This document shows, one piece after another, positions 8,914 to 17,834 of a stretch of DNA of 64,000 nt; the stretch's first letter is position 1, and every line of letters begins with the position of its first letter. The stretch is from Corallococcus soli (GTDB taxonomy: Bacteria > Myxococcota > Myxococcia > Myxococcales > Myxococcaceae): assembly GCF_014930455.1 (NCBI RefSeq), contig NZ_JAAIYO010000009.1, forward strand, positions 124,001 to 188,000, written 5' to 3'. The translations under genes were made by a program, and so were the position numbers. A model generated the notes under the pieces. That model searched no databases. It saw only the letters and a list, made by a program, of their open reading frames with translations, and was not told the origin of the DNA.

Positions 8914-10740
8914 TTACGGATACGTGTCCAGGTAGGCGCGGTGGCTGTTCGAGAACTCGAAGTTCGTGAACTTGTCCCAGTTGATGGACCAGGTCATCAG
9001 CCCCTTGAAGCCCGGGTAGCCGCCGGCCTTGCGCAGCACGTAGGTGCCGCCGAAGGACTGGCCCTTCATCAGGTAGTCCAGCGCCTTGTGCACGTTGGCG
9101 GGCGTCGTGTAGCCACCGCCCGCGGCCTGCGGCGAGGACGGCAGCCCGATGACGACCTGCGAGGGCTGGAGCGCGGGGAAGACGGCGCCCGGGTTGCCAC
9201 CGACGGGGAAGCCCTGGAGCAGCATCTCCGCCATCGCGACATGGAAGTCCGGCGTGCTCTGCGCATAGGCGCGGCCGTCCAGCGCCGTCACCGTGCCGGT
9301 GTTGTAGTGCTGCACGTGCAGGTACGTCAGCCGGTCGCGCAGCGCGTGGATGACGGGCAGGTAGGCGCCCCACGGGCCGCCATAGGCCGAATAGCCGCCC
9401 TGCACGTAGGCCGTCTCCGGCGCCATGGTGAGCAGGAAGCCCGCGCCGTTGTCGTTGAGCAGCTGCCGGGTGCCGGCGATGAGGTGCTGGATGCGGGGCG
9501 TGGTGGGGTTGCGGAAGTCGGTGTCCCCGCCGTTCAGCGCCAGGGACGCGCCCTCCAGGTCCAGGTCCAGGCCGTCAAAGCCATACGTGTTGATGAGCCC
9601 CTGCATGCTGGTGACGAAGTTCTGCCGGGCCGCCGCGTCGTCCAGGTGGATGGTGCCATTCGCGCCGCCCAGGGAGATGAGCACCTTGCGGCCCTGCGCC
9701 TTCAGGGCGGCGATGTCTGATTTGAACTCCGCGACCGTCGCGTTGTACGGCGTGAAGCCCATGGTGCCGGAGCCCGCGCCCGGCACCGGCTCCGCGAAGG
9801 CCACCTGGATGACGTTGAACTTCGAGGAGACGTCACGCAGCCGGATGTTGGTGGAGCCGTTGTCGAAGTTGTGCCAGTAGCCCACCAGCACCTTGTTGCC
9901 CATGGGGGTGGTGTTGCCCGTCGTCACGGCGACGCTGTTGCTGGCGGAGGACCGGTTGCCGGCCGCGTCGCGCGCCTTCGCGGTGAACGTATACGTCGTG
10001 TTGGCGGACAGGCCCGTCACGGTGGCGCTGGTCGTGGTGATGGTGGCCGCGGGCGTCGCGCTGGCGTTGACGAAGACTTCGTAGCCGGTGACGCCCACGT
10101 TGTCGGAGGACGCATTGAACGCCAGGGTGACGCTGCTGGCCGTCACGCCGGTGGAGCGCAGGGAGCCCGGCGCGGTGGGGGCCTGGGTGTCGGTCGCGGG
10201 CCGCGTGGGCGTGGTGGTGCTGAGCGCCGCGCTCGCCGCAGAACGGTTGCCCGCCGCGTCTCGCGCCTTCACCATGAAGGTGTAGGTGGTGTTGGCGGAC
10301 AGGCCCGTCACGGTGACGCTCGCCGCCGAGCTGGTGGCCCCGGGTGCGGCGTTGCCGTTGACGAAGACTTCATAGCCGGTGACGCCCACGTTGTCGGACG
10401 AAGCGCCCCACGTCAGCGACACGCTGTCGAACGTCTTGGAGGGAGACGCAAGGCCCGTGGGCGCGGTGGGGGCCTGCGTGTCCGCTGGTGGGTTGCCGGT
10501 GCGCTCCAGCCACAGGGCCAGGACGTTGGGCGGCTCCCACCCCAGCAGGGACGTATGGGATTGCCGGCAGTCGTAGCCCTTGCCGCCATGGGACGCGATG
10601 TCGCCCACGACGTACGCGACGCCCGGGGCCCAGGCGCCCCGGTCCGCGGCGGCGGCCAGGGTGGGGAACACCATCAGGAGCAGCGCGACCGCGACGCTGC
10701 GCGCGGACCGGACCGCGCGCGAGGGGGAATGGGGATGCAT
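8914..10740 (-). CDS. Secreted GH18 chitinase with CBM5/12-like and two fibronectin III domains
   Basis: This 608-residue enzyme has a signal peptide (residues about 1-32, ending LAAAA). Next come a CBM5/12-type chitin-binding module (about 35-82: AWAPGVAYVVGDIASHGGK..., LALWLER), FN3 domains (about 92-178 and 190-272, both with SDNVGVTGYEVFVN and GLSANTTYTF), and a GH18 barrel from about residue 280. The catalytic DxxDxDxE motif is intact at Asp389, Asp392, Asp394 and Glu396. It should hydrolyse beta-1,4-GlcNAc chains in chitin outside the cell, fitting predation on fungi or insect debris. GGGAGG precedes the ATG on the minus strand. The two FN3 segments are close copies at the DNA level, indicating internal duplication. 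Confidence 0.93.
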   Translation of the reverse strand: MHPHSPSRAVRSARSVAVALLLMVFPTLAAAADRGAWAPGVAYVVGDIASHGGKGYDCRQSHTSLLGWEPPNVLALWLERTGNPPADTQAPTAPTGLASPSKTFDSVSLTWGASSDNVGVTGYEVFVNGNAAPGATSSAASVTVTGLSANTTYTFMVKARDAAGNRSAASAALSTTTPTRPATDTQAPTAPGSLRSTGVTASSVTLAFNASSDNVGVTGYEVFVNASATPAATITTTSATVTGLSANTTYTFTAKARDAAGNRSSASNSVAVTTGNTTPMGNKVLVGYWHNFDNGSTNIRLRDVSSKFNVIQVAFAEPVPGAGSGTMGFTPYNATVAEFKSDIAALKAQGRKVLISLGGANGTIHLDDAAARQNFVTSMQGLINTYGFDGLDLDLEGASLALNGGDTDFRNPTTPRIQHLIAGTRQLLNDNGAGFLLTMAPETAYVQGGYSAYGGPWGAYLPVIHALRDRLTYLHVQHYNTGTVTALDGRAYAQSTPDFHVAMAEMLLQGFPVGGNPGAVFPALQPSQVVIGLPSSPQAAGGGYTTPANVHKALDYLMKGQSFGGTYVLRKAGGYPGFKGLMTWSINWDKFTNFEFSNSHRAYLDTYP

Positions 10741-10964
10741 GGGGTGAAGCCTCCCAGGAGGGGGTGCGGAGGGAGGGAGGACCGGACCCTGGAAAACGGG
10801 TCAAACGCCCCGGACGATTTCCGCGAGGACCGGCCCACCCCGTCCCCGGCGTATGCGTCACGGCCCCTGATCACTTCAGGGGGCAGCCCGCACCCGGCGC
10901 GCGAGTGCATTGCAGGGCCAATCCAGGGATGCTCCCGAGGTTCCAGGCTCGGAAGGGTGCCGCG

Positions 10965-11510
10965 TTGAGCGAAGAGATCGTCTACCGCCATGCCATCGAA
11001 GGGCTCTTCCTGCGCTCCGTGGGCAAGCGCCTCACACCTGAGCTCAAGGACCAGCTGCGCGCCATCGGCCTGGACCTGGACGTGAAGATTCCGCACCACA
11101 CGCCCCGCCGCGTCTTCGCCGAGGCCCTGCGCCTCACCGCGCGCCACCTCTACCCGGACCTGGACGCGCAGGAAGGCTACCGCCAGCTCGGCGTAGGCAT
11201 CATCACCGGCATGGAGCACACGCTGCTGGGCAAGGCGCTCGTGTCCCTGTGGCCCATCTTCGGGCCCGACCGTGTCCTCTCCCGCATGCAGGAGAGCTTC
11301 GCCACGGTGAACAACTACCTGAAGACCGAGCTCATCACCCACGGCCGCGCGAACCACACCATCAAGGTGAGCGAGTGCAACGGCAACCCCGGCTACCTGA
11401 TGGGCATCATCGAAGCAGGGCTCACCCGTGCCGGCGCGAAGCACCCCCGCGTCGAACCCTTCGACTTCGACGGTCACGCCTGCTCCTACCGCGTGCGCTG
11501 GGACCCCTGA
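10965..11510 (+). CDS. DUF2378 family protein (Myxococcales-type)
   Basis: This is a protein of about 181 residues. TTG at 10965 is chosen because GGAAGGG sits 8 bases upstream and the conserved SEEIVYRHAIEGLF start follows; ATG at 10929 would add 12 poorly conserved residues. The sequence has the DUF2378 signatures: FLRSVGKRLTPELK, then YPDLDAQEGYRQLG, a central GMEHTLLGKAL-type helix, and a C-terminal YLMGIIEAGL segment. The family occurs in many paralogous copies in myxobacteria and has no known biochemical role. It has no signal peptide and should be cytoplasmic. It is transcribed away from the chitinase gene and is the last gene before an AT-rich gap. Confidence 0.85.
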   Translation: MSEEIVYRHAIEGLFLRSVGKRLTPELKDQLRAIGLDLDVKIPHHTPRRVFAEALRLTARHLYPDLDAQEGYRQLGVGIITGMEHTLLGKALVSLWPIFGPDRVLSRMQESFATVNNYLKTELITHGRANHTIKVSECNGNPGYLMGIIEAGLTRAGAKHPRVEPFDFDGHACSYRVRWDP

Positions 11511-11552
11511 GCCCGGGGCCGCCCCCACCGCACCGCGGCAGTTTTTCGTAAT

Positions 11553-11600
11553 CTTATAAAAAGATACCGTCTGGTCGGTTTGTACTGGTCTGCCGGAGAA
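11553..11600 (+). promoter_or_regulatory. AT-rich promoter region with ACCG-N6-CGGT palindrome
   Basis: An AT-rich patch (TTATAAAAAGAT) is followed by ACCG (11566-11569) and CGGT (11576-11579), a half-site pattern like TetR-family operators. It lies 70-90 bases before the HEAT-protein start at 11647. This is the only AT-rich stretch in the 136-bp gap. Confidence 0.35.
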
Positions 11601-11646
11601 TACCGGGTCTAAATGGGAAAAGACCCTTTCTCCCCGGCTGGCCGCC

Positions 11647-12864
11647 ATGTCCCCAGACTCCCCTCCTCCCTCCGCCTCCCCCGGAGAAGGCCCCCCGCGC
11701 TGGCGCAAGCCCCTGGTCGCGTCAGGGCTCGGGCTGCTCGTGCTGTTGACCGGCGTGGCCCTGCTCTCCCGGGACCCGGCGACCGAAGCCGGGGGTGCCG
11801 TCCCGGCCCCCAAGAAGGACTCGCGCGAGGGCACCACGTCCCGGGGCGGCTCGGGCGGTACGGGGCGGGGCTCGCTGGAGGGGGGCGAGGCGGAGGCGGC
11901 GCCCCGGCGGTTCGAGTCCGGGACGTGCTGGCGGGACCTGGAGCGCTTCAACGACCAGGTGACGGTGGAGACCTTCCGCGACTGGGCGGCGCCGCTGCTG
12001 GCCTCGCGGGACTCGGTCGTCCGCAACTACCTGAAGGAGCGCCTGACGGAGCTCATTGGCAACGACGCGGGGCGCGCCCGGGAGGTGCTGGGGTGGGCGC
12101 GTGACGCTCCGGGCAAGGAGTTCCAGGTGTACCTGTCGGCCCTGCGGGACTCGGAGGCCGTGCAGCAGCCGCAGGTGGTCGCGCAGCTGATGGCCGCGGG
12201 GCTGGATCCAAAGCTGGAGACGGGGCGGCGCGCGGGCATGCTCTCCGCGCTGGACACGCAGAAGCGCCTGGAGCCGGCGGCGCTGGACTCGCTGACGGAC
12301 TTCGCGCGGGACCCGGCCTCCGCGGAGGCTGGCTGGGCCGCCACCCGCACGGTGGCGCGCGTGATGAAGAAGGACTTCGAGCGGACGGGCAACGCCGCGC
12401 CGTACCTGGACCGGCTGCTCACCATCGCCACGGACTCGCCCGACGAGGACATCCGCTACCTGGCGCAGTCCACGCCCATGCACACCGCGCCGGTGCTCGA
12501 CGCGGCGTCCACCGAGCGCTTCTCGCGCATCCTGACCAGCGAGGGCAACGAGGACGGCCGGGACGCGGCGGCGCACAACCTGTCGCTGTCCCAGGACAAG
12601 CAGCAGGTGCTGGCGCTGTTCGCGCGCACGTTCCCCACGGAGCCGTCCGTGTGCGTGCGCTGGGCCCTGTTCCGCTTCTCCGCGCGCGTGGCGGGCAAGG
12701 ACGCGCTGCCGGTGATGGCGAACATGGCCGCCATCGACCCGCGCTTCCAGGAGCAATACCGCATCTTCGAGCAGCTCTACGCCAGCGGCGTCCTGGACTT
12801 CATGCGGGTGTGGAACAGCCTGCCCAACCAGGACCCCTTCGCGTGCATGGACCACCACGCCTGA
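11647..12864 (+). CDS. Membrane-anchored HEAT-like repeat protein
   Basis: This 405-residue protein has a Pro-rich basic cytoplasmic N-terminus, one transmembrane segment (about residues 24-42, LVASGLGLLVLLTGVALL), a Gly/Ser/Glu linker, and an alpha-helical repeat domain (about 90-400) with HEAT-like units such as LLASRDSVVRNYLKERL and SAEAGWAATRTVARVM. The only Cys pair candidates are near CVRWALF and the C-terminal CMDHH. No enzymatic motif is seen; helical repeats of this kind usually mediate protein binding. It lies 14 bases before another HEAT-like gene on the same strand, and the two are probably co-transcribed. Confidence 0.6.
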   Translation: MSPDSPPPSASPGEGPPRWRKPLVASGLGLLVLLTGVALLSRDPATEAGGAVPAPKKDSREGTTSRGGSGGTGRGSLEGGEAEAAPRRFESGTCWRDLERFNDQVTVETFRDWAAPLLASRDSVVRNYLKERLTELIGNDAGRAREVLGWARDAPGKEFQVYLSALRDSEAVQQPQVVAQLMAAGLDPKLETGRRAGMLSALDTQKRLEPAALDSLTDFARDPASAEAGWAATRTVARVMKKDFERTGNAAPYLDRLLTIATDSPDEDIRYLAQSTPMHTAPVLDAASTERFSRILTSEGNEDGRDAAAHNLSLSQDKQQVLALFARTFPTEPSVCVRWALFRFSARVAGKDALPVMANMAAIDPRFQEQYRIFEQLYASGVLDFMRVWNSLPNQDPFACMDHHA

Positions 12865-12878
12865 GCCTGGAACTCCCA

Positions 12879-13874
12879 ATGACTCGCATGTCTTCCTTCC
12901 GCATGAGCACCCTGGGATGGCTGGCGTTCGCGCTGGGCCCCCTCGTTCCCCTGACGGCCGTGGCCCAGGCCGCGTCCACCCCTCCGGCGCTGGAGGGGGA
13001 GACCTGCTCGGTGACGGGGCTGATGGATCAGATCCGCCGGGGGCTCACGTCCAAATCCCCGGCCTACCAGCGCTACCTGCGCATGCTGCTGCGGGAGGCG
13101 GCTGTCACCCTGCCCGGCGCGGAGCTCCAGGCCGCGTTCGAGCGGGAGACGGACCCCACGATGGCGGAGCACCTGGCGGCCGCCATGGTCGCGCGCAGCG
13201 AGCGGGAAGCGGACGTGGGCGCCATGCAGGCCGTGGCGAAGCGGGCGCTGGAGGACCGCGACCCGGCCGTGCGCTCCGCCACCGTGCGCGCCATGCGGCG
13301 CACCGGGGCGCTGGAGAAGACGGGCGACATGTACGAGCGCCTGATGCGGGACACATCGCCGGAGGTGCGCATGGAGGCCGCGACCAACCTCCAGGAGGAC
13401 AACCAGTTCGTCTACGCGGGTCAGCTCGGGTCCGCGACGGACACGGCGGTGGCGGCGGCGGCGGCGTCCCGGGACCCCAAGGCGACGGCGAAGATACTGG
13501 GCACCCTCAACACGGAGAAGCTGGGCGCGGAGGCGACGGGAAAGCTCCAGGGGCTCTTGCGCAGCGACTCCGCGGAGGTGCGTCAGTCCGCGGCGCTCGC
13601 GCTGGGCGGCGTGCCGGCGGAGCAGATGGGGCAGGCGCGCGAGTCCCTGGTGGCCATGTACCGGGGCGAACGGGATGCGGGCGTGCGCAAGGCGCTGGTG
13701 CGGAGCATCGCCCAGCTGGGATTCGCGAGCGCGGTGCCGGAGCTGCAACGGCTTCGGGGCATCGACCCGGGCATGGCACCGGAAATCGACGCGTGGATTC
13801 GCGCGCTCGGCACGGGTCTTCAGGAGTGGGAGCTGCTCCTGAGGGAGAAGCAGCGGCTGCAACAGGCTCCGTAG
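12879..13874 (+). CDS. Exported HEAT-like repeat protein
   Basis: This is a 331-residue protein. ATG at 12879 (or 12888) begins a signal peptide (FRMSTLGWLAFALGPLVPLTAVAQA, cleavage near residue 31). The mature part is an alpha-helical HEAT array: repeated units such as RDPAVRSATVRAMRRTGALE, TSPEVRMEAATNLQED, SAEVRQSAALALGGVP and DAGVRKALVRSIAQLGFASAVPEL, about 30 residues each with the usual D/E-x-x-V-R-x-x-A-x-x-A-L pattern. It is likely a periplasmic binding scaffold. It is 14 bases after the membrane-anchored HEAT-like gene; one anchored and one soluble protein suggest a complex. The partner and role are unknown. Confidence 0.7.
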   Translation: MTRMSSFRMSTLGWLAFALGPLVPLTAVAQAASTPPALEGETCSVTGLMDQIRRGLTSKSPAYQRYLRMLLREAAVTLPGAELQAAFERETDPTMAEHLAAAMVARSEREADVGAMQAVAKRALEDRDPAVRSATVRAMRRTGALEKTGDMYERLMRDTSPEVRMEAATNLQEDNQFVYAGQLGSATDTAVAAAAASRDPKATAKILGTLNTEKLGAEATGKLQGLLRSDSAEVRQSAALALGGVPAEQMGQARESLVAMYRGERDAGVRKALVRSIAQLGFASAVPELQRLRGIDPGMAPEIDAWIRALGTGLQEWELLLREKQRLQQAP

Positions 13875-13923
13875 CGGTCACTCACCCCCCAGGGCCGGGA
13901 GTCCGGCCCGAAAGGAACATCCG

Positions 13924-14439
13924 ATGCGTTACACGACGAAGGCGTCCCTCGCGGCACTGACCCTCCTCCCCCTCATCGCTGGCGCCCACACGGTGAAGTC
14001 GCCCTTCCCCGGCACGGTGACGGCCACCACCAAGTATTCCAGCGGCAAGTTCCACGGCGCCGTGGACATCTCCAGCGGCCGTTGCAACTACTGGGGCGCG
14101 GAGACCGGCGTGGTCGGCTCCGTCTATTGGAACGTGACGGTCCGCACGTCGGGCATCCACTGCAGCGGCACGGGCAGCGGCACCCAGAACGAGGCCAAGC
14201 ACGTCTGGGCCAGCGGCTGGACGTTCCGCCAGTGGCACTTCATCAAGACCGCGGACTCGTATGACCGCACCTGCGACCGCTGCCAGGTCGGCAACGAGGG
14301 CGCCACCGGCAACTCCACCGGCCCCCACGCCCACCTCCAGCAGGACAAGGCCGGCACCAACGACACGTCCTGGTACGCCAGCCACACCACCAAGGGCGAG
14401 GCCGTGGACCGCTCCGAGACCGTGGGCGTGCTGGACTAG
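13924..14439 (+). CDS. Small secreted LytM/M23-type metallopeptidase
   Basis: This 171-residue protein has a signal peptide (about 1-21, ending LIAGA). Zinc-ligand motifs of M23 peptidases are present: HGAVD (His44 and Asp48, the H-x3-D pair) and GPHAHLQ (His135 and His137, the HxH pair), with GN-rich loops between. It also has Cys54, Cys80, Cys117 and Cys120, which could form disulfides. At about 150 mature residues it is the size of a bare catalytic domain, as in LasA/beta-lytic-type enzymes that cut peptidoglycan cross-bridges, and it lacks the usual long propeptide. A role in lysing prey walls or remodelling its own wall is plausible. GAAAGG precedes the ATG. Confidence 0.75.
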   Translation: MRYTTKASLAALTLLPLIAGAHTVKSPFPGTVTATTKYSSGKFHGAVDISSGRCNYWGAETGVVGSVYWNVTVRTSGIHCSGTGSGTQNEAKHVWASGWTFRQWHFIKTADSYDRTCDRCQVGNEGATGNSTGPHAHLQQDKAGTNDTSWYASHTTKGEAVDRSETVGVLD

Positions 14440-14447
14440 TTGAGCCA

Positions 14448-14479
14448 GGAGGCGCGGTCTTCCCGCCGCGCCTCCGTTT
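14448..14479 (+). terminator. Rho-independent-type terminator
   Basis: GGAGGCGCGG (14448-14457) pairs with CCGCGCCTCC (14466-14475) across an 8-base loop, followed by GTTTC. It lies 9 bases after the M23 gene stop. Confidence 0.75.
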
Positions 14480-14518
14480 CAGCGAGACAGCCAGACGGGC
14501 CGTGGCAGACTGCCCGCC

Positions 14519-15025
14519 ATGACCCGTTCTTCCATGCTTTCAAGCCTCGCCGTCCTGAGTCTGTCATTCCTGTCCGCTGGCTGTGCGACGCTGGACGAGG
14601 CCCAGGCCGAGCAGGACATCCGCCAACTGGTGACCGAGCAGACCGCGGGCTGGAACGCCCACGACGCCGCGGTCTGGACCCAGTCCTTCACGGACGACGC
14701 GGACTTCACGAACATCGTCGGCACCGTCTTCCAGGGGCGCGAGGAGATCGAGTCGCGGCACGCGGCCATCTTCGCGAGCATCTTCAAGACGAGCCATGCC
14801 GAGGTCACCGTGCGCCGGCTCGTCTTCCCCGGCCCGGACGTCGCCGTGGTGGACACGGTGCATGAAGTCACCGGCCACACGGGCCTCCCCCCGGGCGTGC
14901 AGAACACGGAGGAGGGGGTGCTGCGCACGCAGATGAAGTACGTGCTGAAGCGCACCGACAACCAGTGGCGCATCGTCACGGGCCAGAACACCGACGTGAA
15001 GCCCGCGCCCAAGCCCGCGCCGTAG
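14519..15025 (+). CDS. SgcJ/EcaC-type DUF4440 (SnoaL-like) lipoprotein
   Basis: This 168-residue protein has a leader ending in a lipobox (FLSAGC, Cys21). The mature part matches the SgcJ/EcaC and SnoaL/NTF2-like pattern: an N-terminal helix with DIRQLVTEQTAGWNAHD, then WTQSFTDDADFTNIVGTVFQGREEI, a strand-rich middle, and the C-terminal QWRIVTGQNTDV. The fold is a cone-shaped barrel with a hydrophobic pocket; members are annotated as putative oxidoreductases or isomerases but most are uncharacterised. The lipobox indicates a membrane-anchored extracytoplasmic copy, unusual for the family. It appears to be monocistronic. Confidence 0.75.
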   Translation: MTRSSMLSSLAVLSLSFLSAGCATLDEAQAEQDIRQLVTEQTAGWNAHDAAVWTQSFTDDADFTNIVGTVFQGREEIESRHAAIFASIFKTSHAEVTVRRLVFPGPDVAVVDTVHEVTGHTGLPPGVQNTEEGVLRTQMKYVLKRTDNQWRIVTGQNTDVKPAPKPAP

Positions 15026-15325
15026 CCCTACGTGCGGAGGGCCCGGCCGCGGGTGACAGGGAGAGGGCGCCGCACGTCCGGGGGTTTCCGGGCCGGGGCG
15101 GGCTCCTCCCACGCGGCTGGGGCCGTGAGAGCGGGCCCCGTGGGGTCCGCGCTGGCGGAGGGGAGTGCTTCCTGCTCCCCTCTCCGGCGGGGCGTGGAGG
15201 TGGCCGGCTGACAGGTGAGGGGCGTGCTCGTCACGTGCTCCTTGCGATGCGGCCGGGGCTGCACTAGCCATCGGGGAACGGAGGGGCGACGGCGCCGACC
15301 GCTCGGGACCTCCGATGAGGAATCC

Positions 15326-17188
15326 ATGGCCCAGCGCCGTCCAGCTCCCAGTTCCGCAGCCCCAGGCAAGTCCGCCTCCCGCAGTGCACCCGGCAAGACC
15401 GCCGCGAAGCCCGTGGGCCGGGCTGCCACCGGCAAGGCGCCCAGCGCGGTGAAGAAGGCCGCTCCCGCGCGCGGGGCCACGGCGGTTTCGAAGGCGAAGC
15501 CGGCGGCTCAGGCTCCGAAGGGTCCCGCGGCGAAGTCGAAGCCAGCGGTGCAGGCTCCGAAGGCTCTTGCCGCGAAGACGAAGCCGGCGGCTCAGGCTCC
15601 GAAGGCTCTTGCGGCGAAGTCGAAGCCGGCGGTGCATGTGAAGACGCCACCCGCCAGGTCGAAGCCAGCCACGCCTGCTCCCGCCGCGAAGACGAAGCCG
15701 GCGGCTCAGGCTCCGAAGGCTCCTGCGGCGAAGTCGAAGCCCGCCACGCTTGCGAAGGCTCCTGCCGCGAAGTCGAAGCAGGCCACGCCCGCGAAGGCGC
15801 CTGCCGCGAAGTCGAAGCCGGCTACGCCCGCGACGGCGCCTGGCTCGCAATCGAAGCAGGCCACGCCCGCGAAGGCTTCTGCCGCACAGTCCACGCCGGC
15901 CACGCTCGTCAAGGCTTCTACCGCGCAGTCGAAGCCCGCCACGCCCGCGCCCGCCGCACAGTCCAAGCAGGCCACGTCCGCGAAGACTCCTCCCGCACAG
16001 TCCAAGCCGGCCACGCCTACGTCCGCCGTGCAGTCGAAGCCGGCCACGCCCGCAGAGGCGCCTGCCGCGAAGCCGAAGCAGGAAGCGAAGGCCGCGAAGG
16101 TGCCTGCCTCAAAGTCGAAGCAGGGTGCTCTGGACCTGCCGCCCTCGACCACGCCCCCGGCGCCCACCACTCCGGCGCGCGAGACGGAGAAGACCGCGAC
16201 GCCTGCAACCCCGACTCAGGCTGCTACCGGAGCGACCCGTGCACGGGCCGCCAAGAAGAGCGCTACCAGTGCCGCTCCTCCGGAGAACACCCCCGACGCC
16301 CCTCCCAGCCCCGGGGACACCGCCACATCCGAAGCGACCACCGCGAGCGCCACGGAGCCGCCTCCGGCAAGCCATGGGGACACCGCTGCGTCCGAAGCAA
16401 CCACCACGAGCGCTCCGGAGACGCCTCATGCGAGTTCCGGGGACACCGCCACATCCGAAGTGACCACCGCGAGCACCACGGAGACGCCTCCGGCGAGCTC
16501 CGGGGACACCGCCACGCCCGAAGCGTCACCTCCGGGCCAACCGGAGCCTGCCTCTAGCGCGACCTCGGCAGAAGACAGCGAGGCCCCGCTCAAGGCTCGC
16601 ACCACCCCGGCCCGCTCCACGAAGCGCAAGGCTGCCTCCGAGCCGGCGGAAGGCCAGGCTCCGTCTCCCTCCGCCGCCCCTGTGACCTCGGAGGAGGCAC
16701 CGTCCGTGGCCTCCCCCGCCACTGATGTCACCGAAGCGGCGGCTCCCTCGGCGGCTTCTGGAGAGGCTTCACCCGCGCCCTCCACCGCCAAGGCGAAGCG
16801 CGCAGGCAAGAACGCCGCGCGTCCTGCCCTCGAGGAGCCGGGCGAGCCCGAAGCCCCCGCCCCCGAAACGGCGAAGCCCTCACGCCCCGCCGCCGACCCC
16901 CAGTATCTCGTCCTCACCGGGGGCTCTCCCTTCCTGCGCGCCATCGGCTTCGTGCGCCGAGCGGACGGCGAACCCCTCCCAGGCTTCGTCAACCTCTCCG
17001 TGTCGAAGATGGCCACGCTCACGCTGCCCACCGAGCCAGGCCACTACGAATTCCGCTTCCAGACCCGCAATGGCAATGGCGATTTCAAGCTCGCCCAGCG
17101 CACCGAGCGCGGGTCGCCCCGGAACGTGCGCGACTTCGAGATGGAGCCTTCGGGCGTCGTGCAGACCTACCGCTTCAGCATTCCCTGA
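15326..17188 (+). CDS. Ala/Lys/Pro-repeat protein with a small C-terminal globular domain
   Basis: This is a 620-residue protein from ATG 15326. Residues about 1-270 are a degenerate tandem array of units like AAKSKPATPAKAP, with Lys and Pro every few residues, resembling eukaryotic histone H1 tails and bacterial nucleoid-tail proteins. Residues about 270-510 are an acidic Thr/Ser/Pro-rich tract with repeats of GDTATSEATTASATE. The last 90 residues (after DPQYLVLTGGSPFL) look folded and beta-rich and include GHYEFRFQTRNGNGDFKL. It has no signal peptide. The basic tail could bind DNA or another polyanion and the end domain a partner; this is inference. The repeat DNA is expected to vary in copy number between strains. 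Confidence 0.6.
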   Translation: MAQRRPAPSSAAPGKSASRSAPGKTAAKPVGRAATGKAPSAVKKAAPARGATAVSKAKPAAQAPKGPAAKSKPAVQAPKALAAKTKPAAQAPKALAAKSKPAVHVKTPPARSKPATPAPAAKTKPAAQAPKAPAAKSKPATLAKAPAAKSKQATPAKAPAAKSKPATPATAPGSQSKQATPAKASAAQSTPATLVKASTAQSKPATPAPAAQSKQATSAKTPPAQSKPATPTSAVQSKPATPAEAPAAKPKQEAKAAKVPASKSKQGALDLPPSTTPPAPTTPARETEKTATPATPTQAATGATRARAAKKSATSAAPPENTPDAPPSPGDTATSEATTASATEPPPASHGDTAASEATTTSAPETPHASSGDTATSEVTTASTTETPPASSGDTATPEASPPGQPEPASSATSAEDSEAPLKARTTPARSTKRKAASEPAEGQAPSPSAAPVTSEEAPSVASPATDVTEAAAPSAASGEASPAPSTAKAKRAGKNAARPALEEPGEPEAPAPETAKPSRPAADPQYLVLTGGSPFLRAIGFVRRADGEPLPGFVNLSVSKMATLTLPTEPGHYEFRFQTRNGNGDFKLAQRTERGSPRNVRDFEMEPSGVVQTYRFSIP

Positions 17189-17386
17189 ACGGCACGGCCG
17201 CGCGCTCGTACCTTCGTTCAATGTTTCATCCGCATTCCCTGCCCCGGTCTTGAATCGGGGCAGTCCCAACGCCTGCTCCACGACCAGCGCACGCGCCCCT
17301 CGCGGCAGCTCACGTCCGATTGCATAGCTTCAAGTGCAGTCGTGCAACGGAATACGTGAGCCATCCACGTCAGAGGAGGTTGCGAC

Positions 17387-17824
17387 ATGGGCAGCATCAT
17401 CGAAGAGGAGCGTCAGGGAAGTCCCGGCTTCTACAACCGTGAGGGACAGGTCCCGTCGTCGGGTGACGACAGGAGCCGGGCAGGCCTTTCGCAGGAAGGA
17501 AAGGAGCAGGTGAAGCGCATCGGCGGGCTGACGCGCGAGCGAGCCTTCTCCCAGGTGGACTCCCGGAAGGGCGCCCTGGTGGAGAGCCTCAACGGGTTCG
17601 CGAAGCAACTGGAGTCCATCTCGGGCCAGGGTGACACGCAGATGCCGCAGCAGCTGCTGGGCAGCGCGGTGGGCTTCGTGCGCAAGGCCTCCGATACGCT
17701 GGAGCAGAACTCGACGGAGGAGCTCCTGCGTCAGGCCCAGACGCGGATGCGCGAGCGTCCGGGGGTAACGCTGGCTGGCTGTGCACTGCTCGGCTTCGTC
17801 GCCGCGCGATTCCTCAAGGCGTGA
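17387..17824 (+). CDS. Uncharacterised protein with C-terminal membrane helix (holin/DUF3618 cluster, gene 1)
   Basis: This is a 145-residue protein with AGAGGAGG 7 bases before the ATG. The N-terminal 45 residues are polar and probably disordered. The centre is helical (LVESLNGFAKQLESIS, SAVGFVRKASDTLEQ, ELLRQAQTRMRERP), and the end is a single membrane helix (PGVTLAGCALLGFVAARFLKA). The short loop RMRERPGVTLAGCALLGF is typical of the small membrane proteins encoded with holin-like and DUF3618 proteins in soil bacteria, often in stress-related clusters. It is followed 10 bases later by the holin-like gene. The function is unknown. Confidence 0.65.
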   Translation: MGSIIEEERQGSPGFYNREGQVPSSGDDRSRAGLSQEGKEQVKRIGGLTRERAFSQVDSRKGALVESLNGFAKQLESISGQGDTQMPQQLLGSAVGFVRKASDTLEQNSTEELLRQAQTRMRERPGVTLAGCALLGFVAARFLKA

Positions 17825-17834
17825 GGGGACGGCC

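Noticed and set aside
17349-17371. GGAAT-N15-GTC resembling an ECF sigma promoter before the holin cluster
   Set aside because: A start from it would fall inside the ribosome-binding site at 17371-17378, leaving almost no leader.
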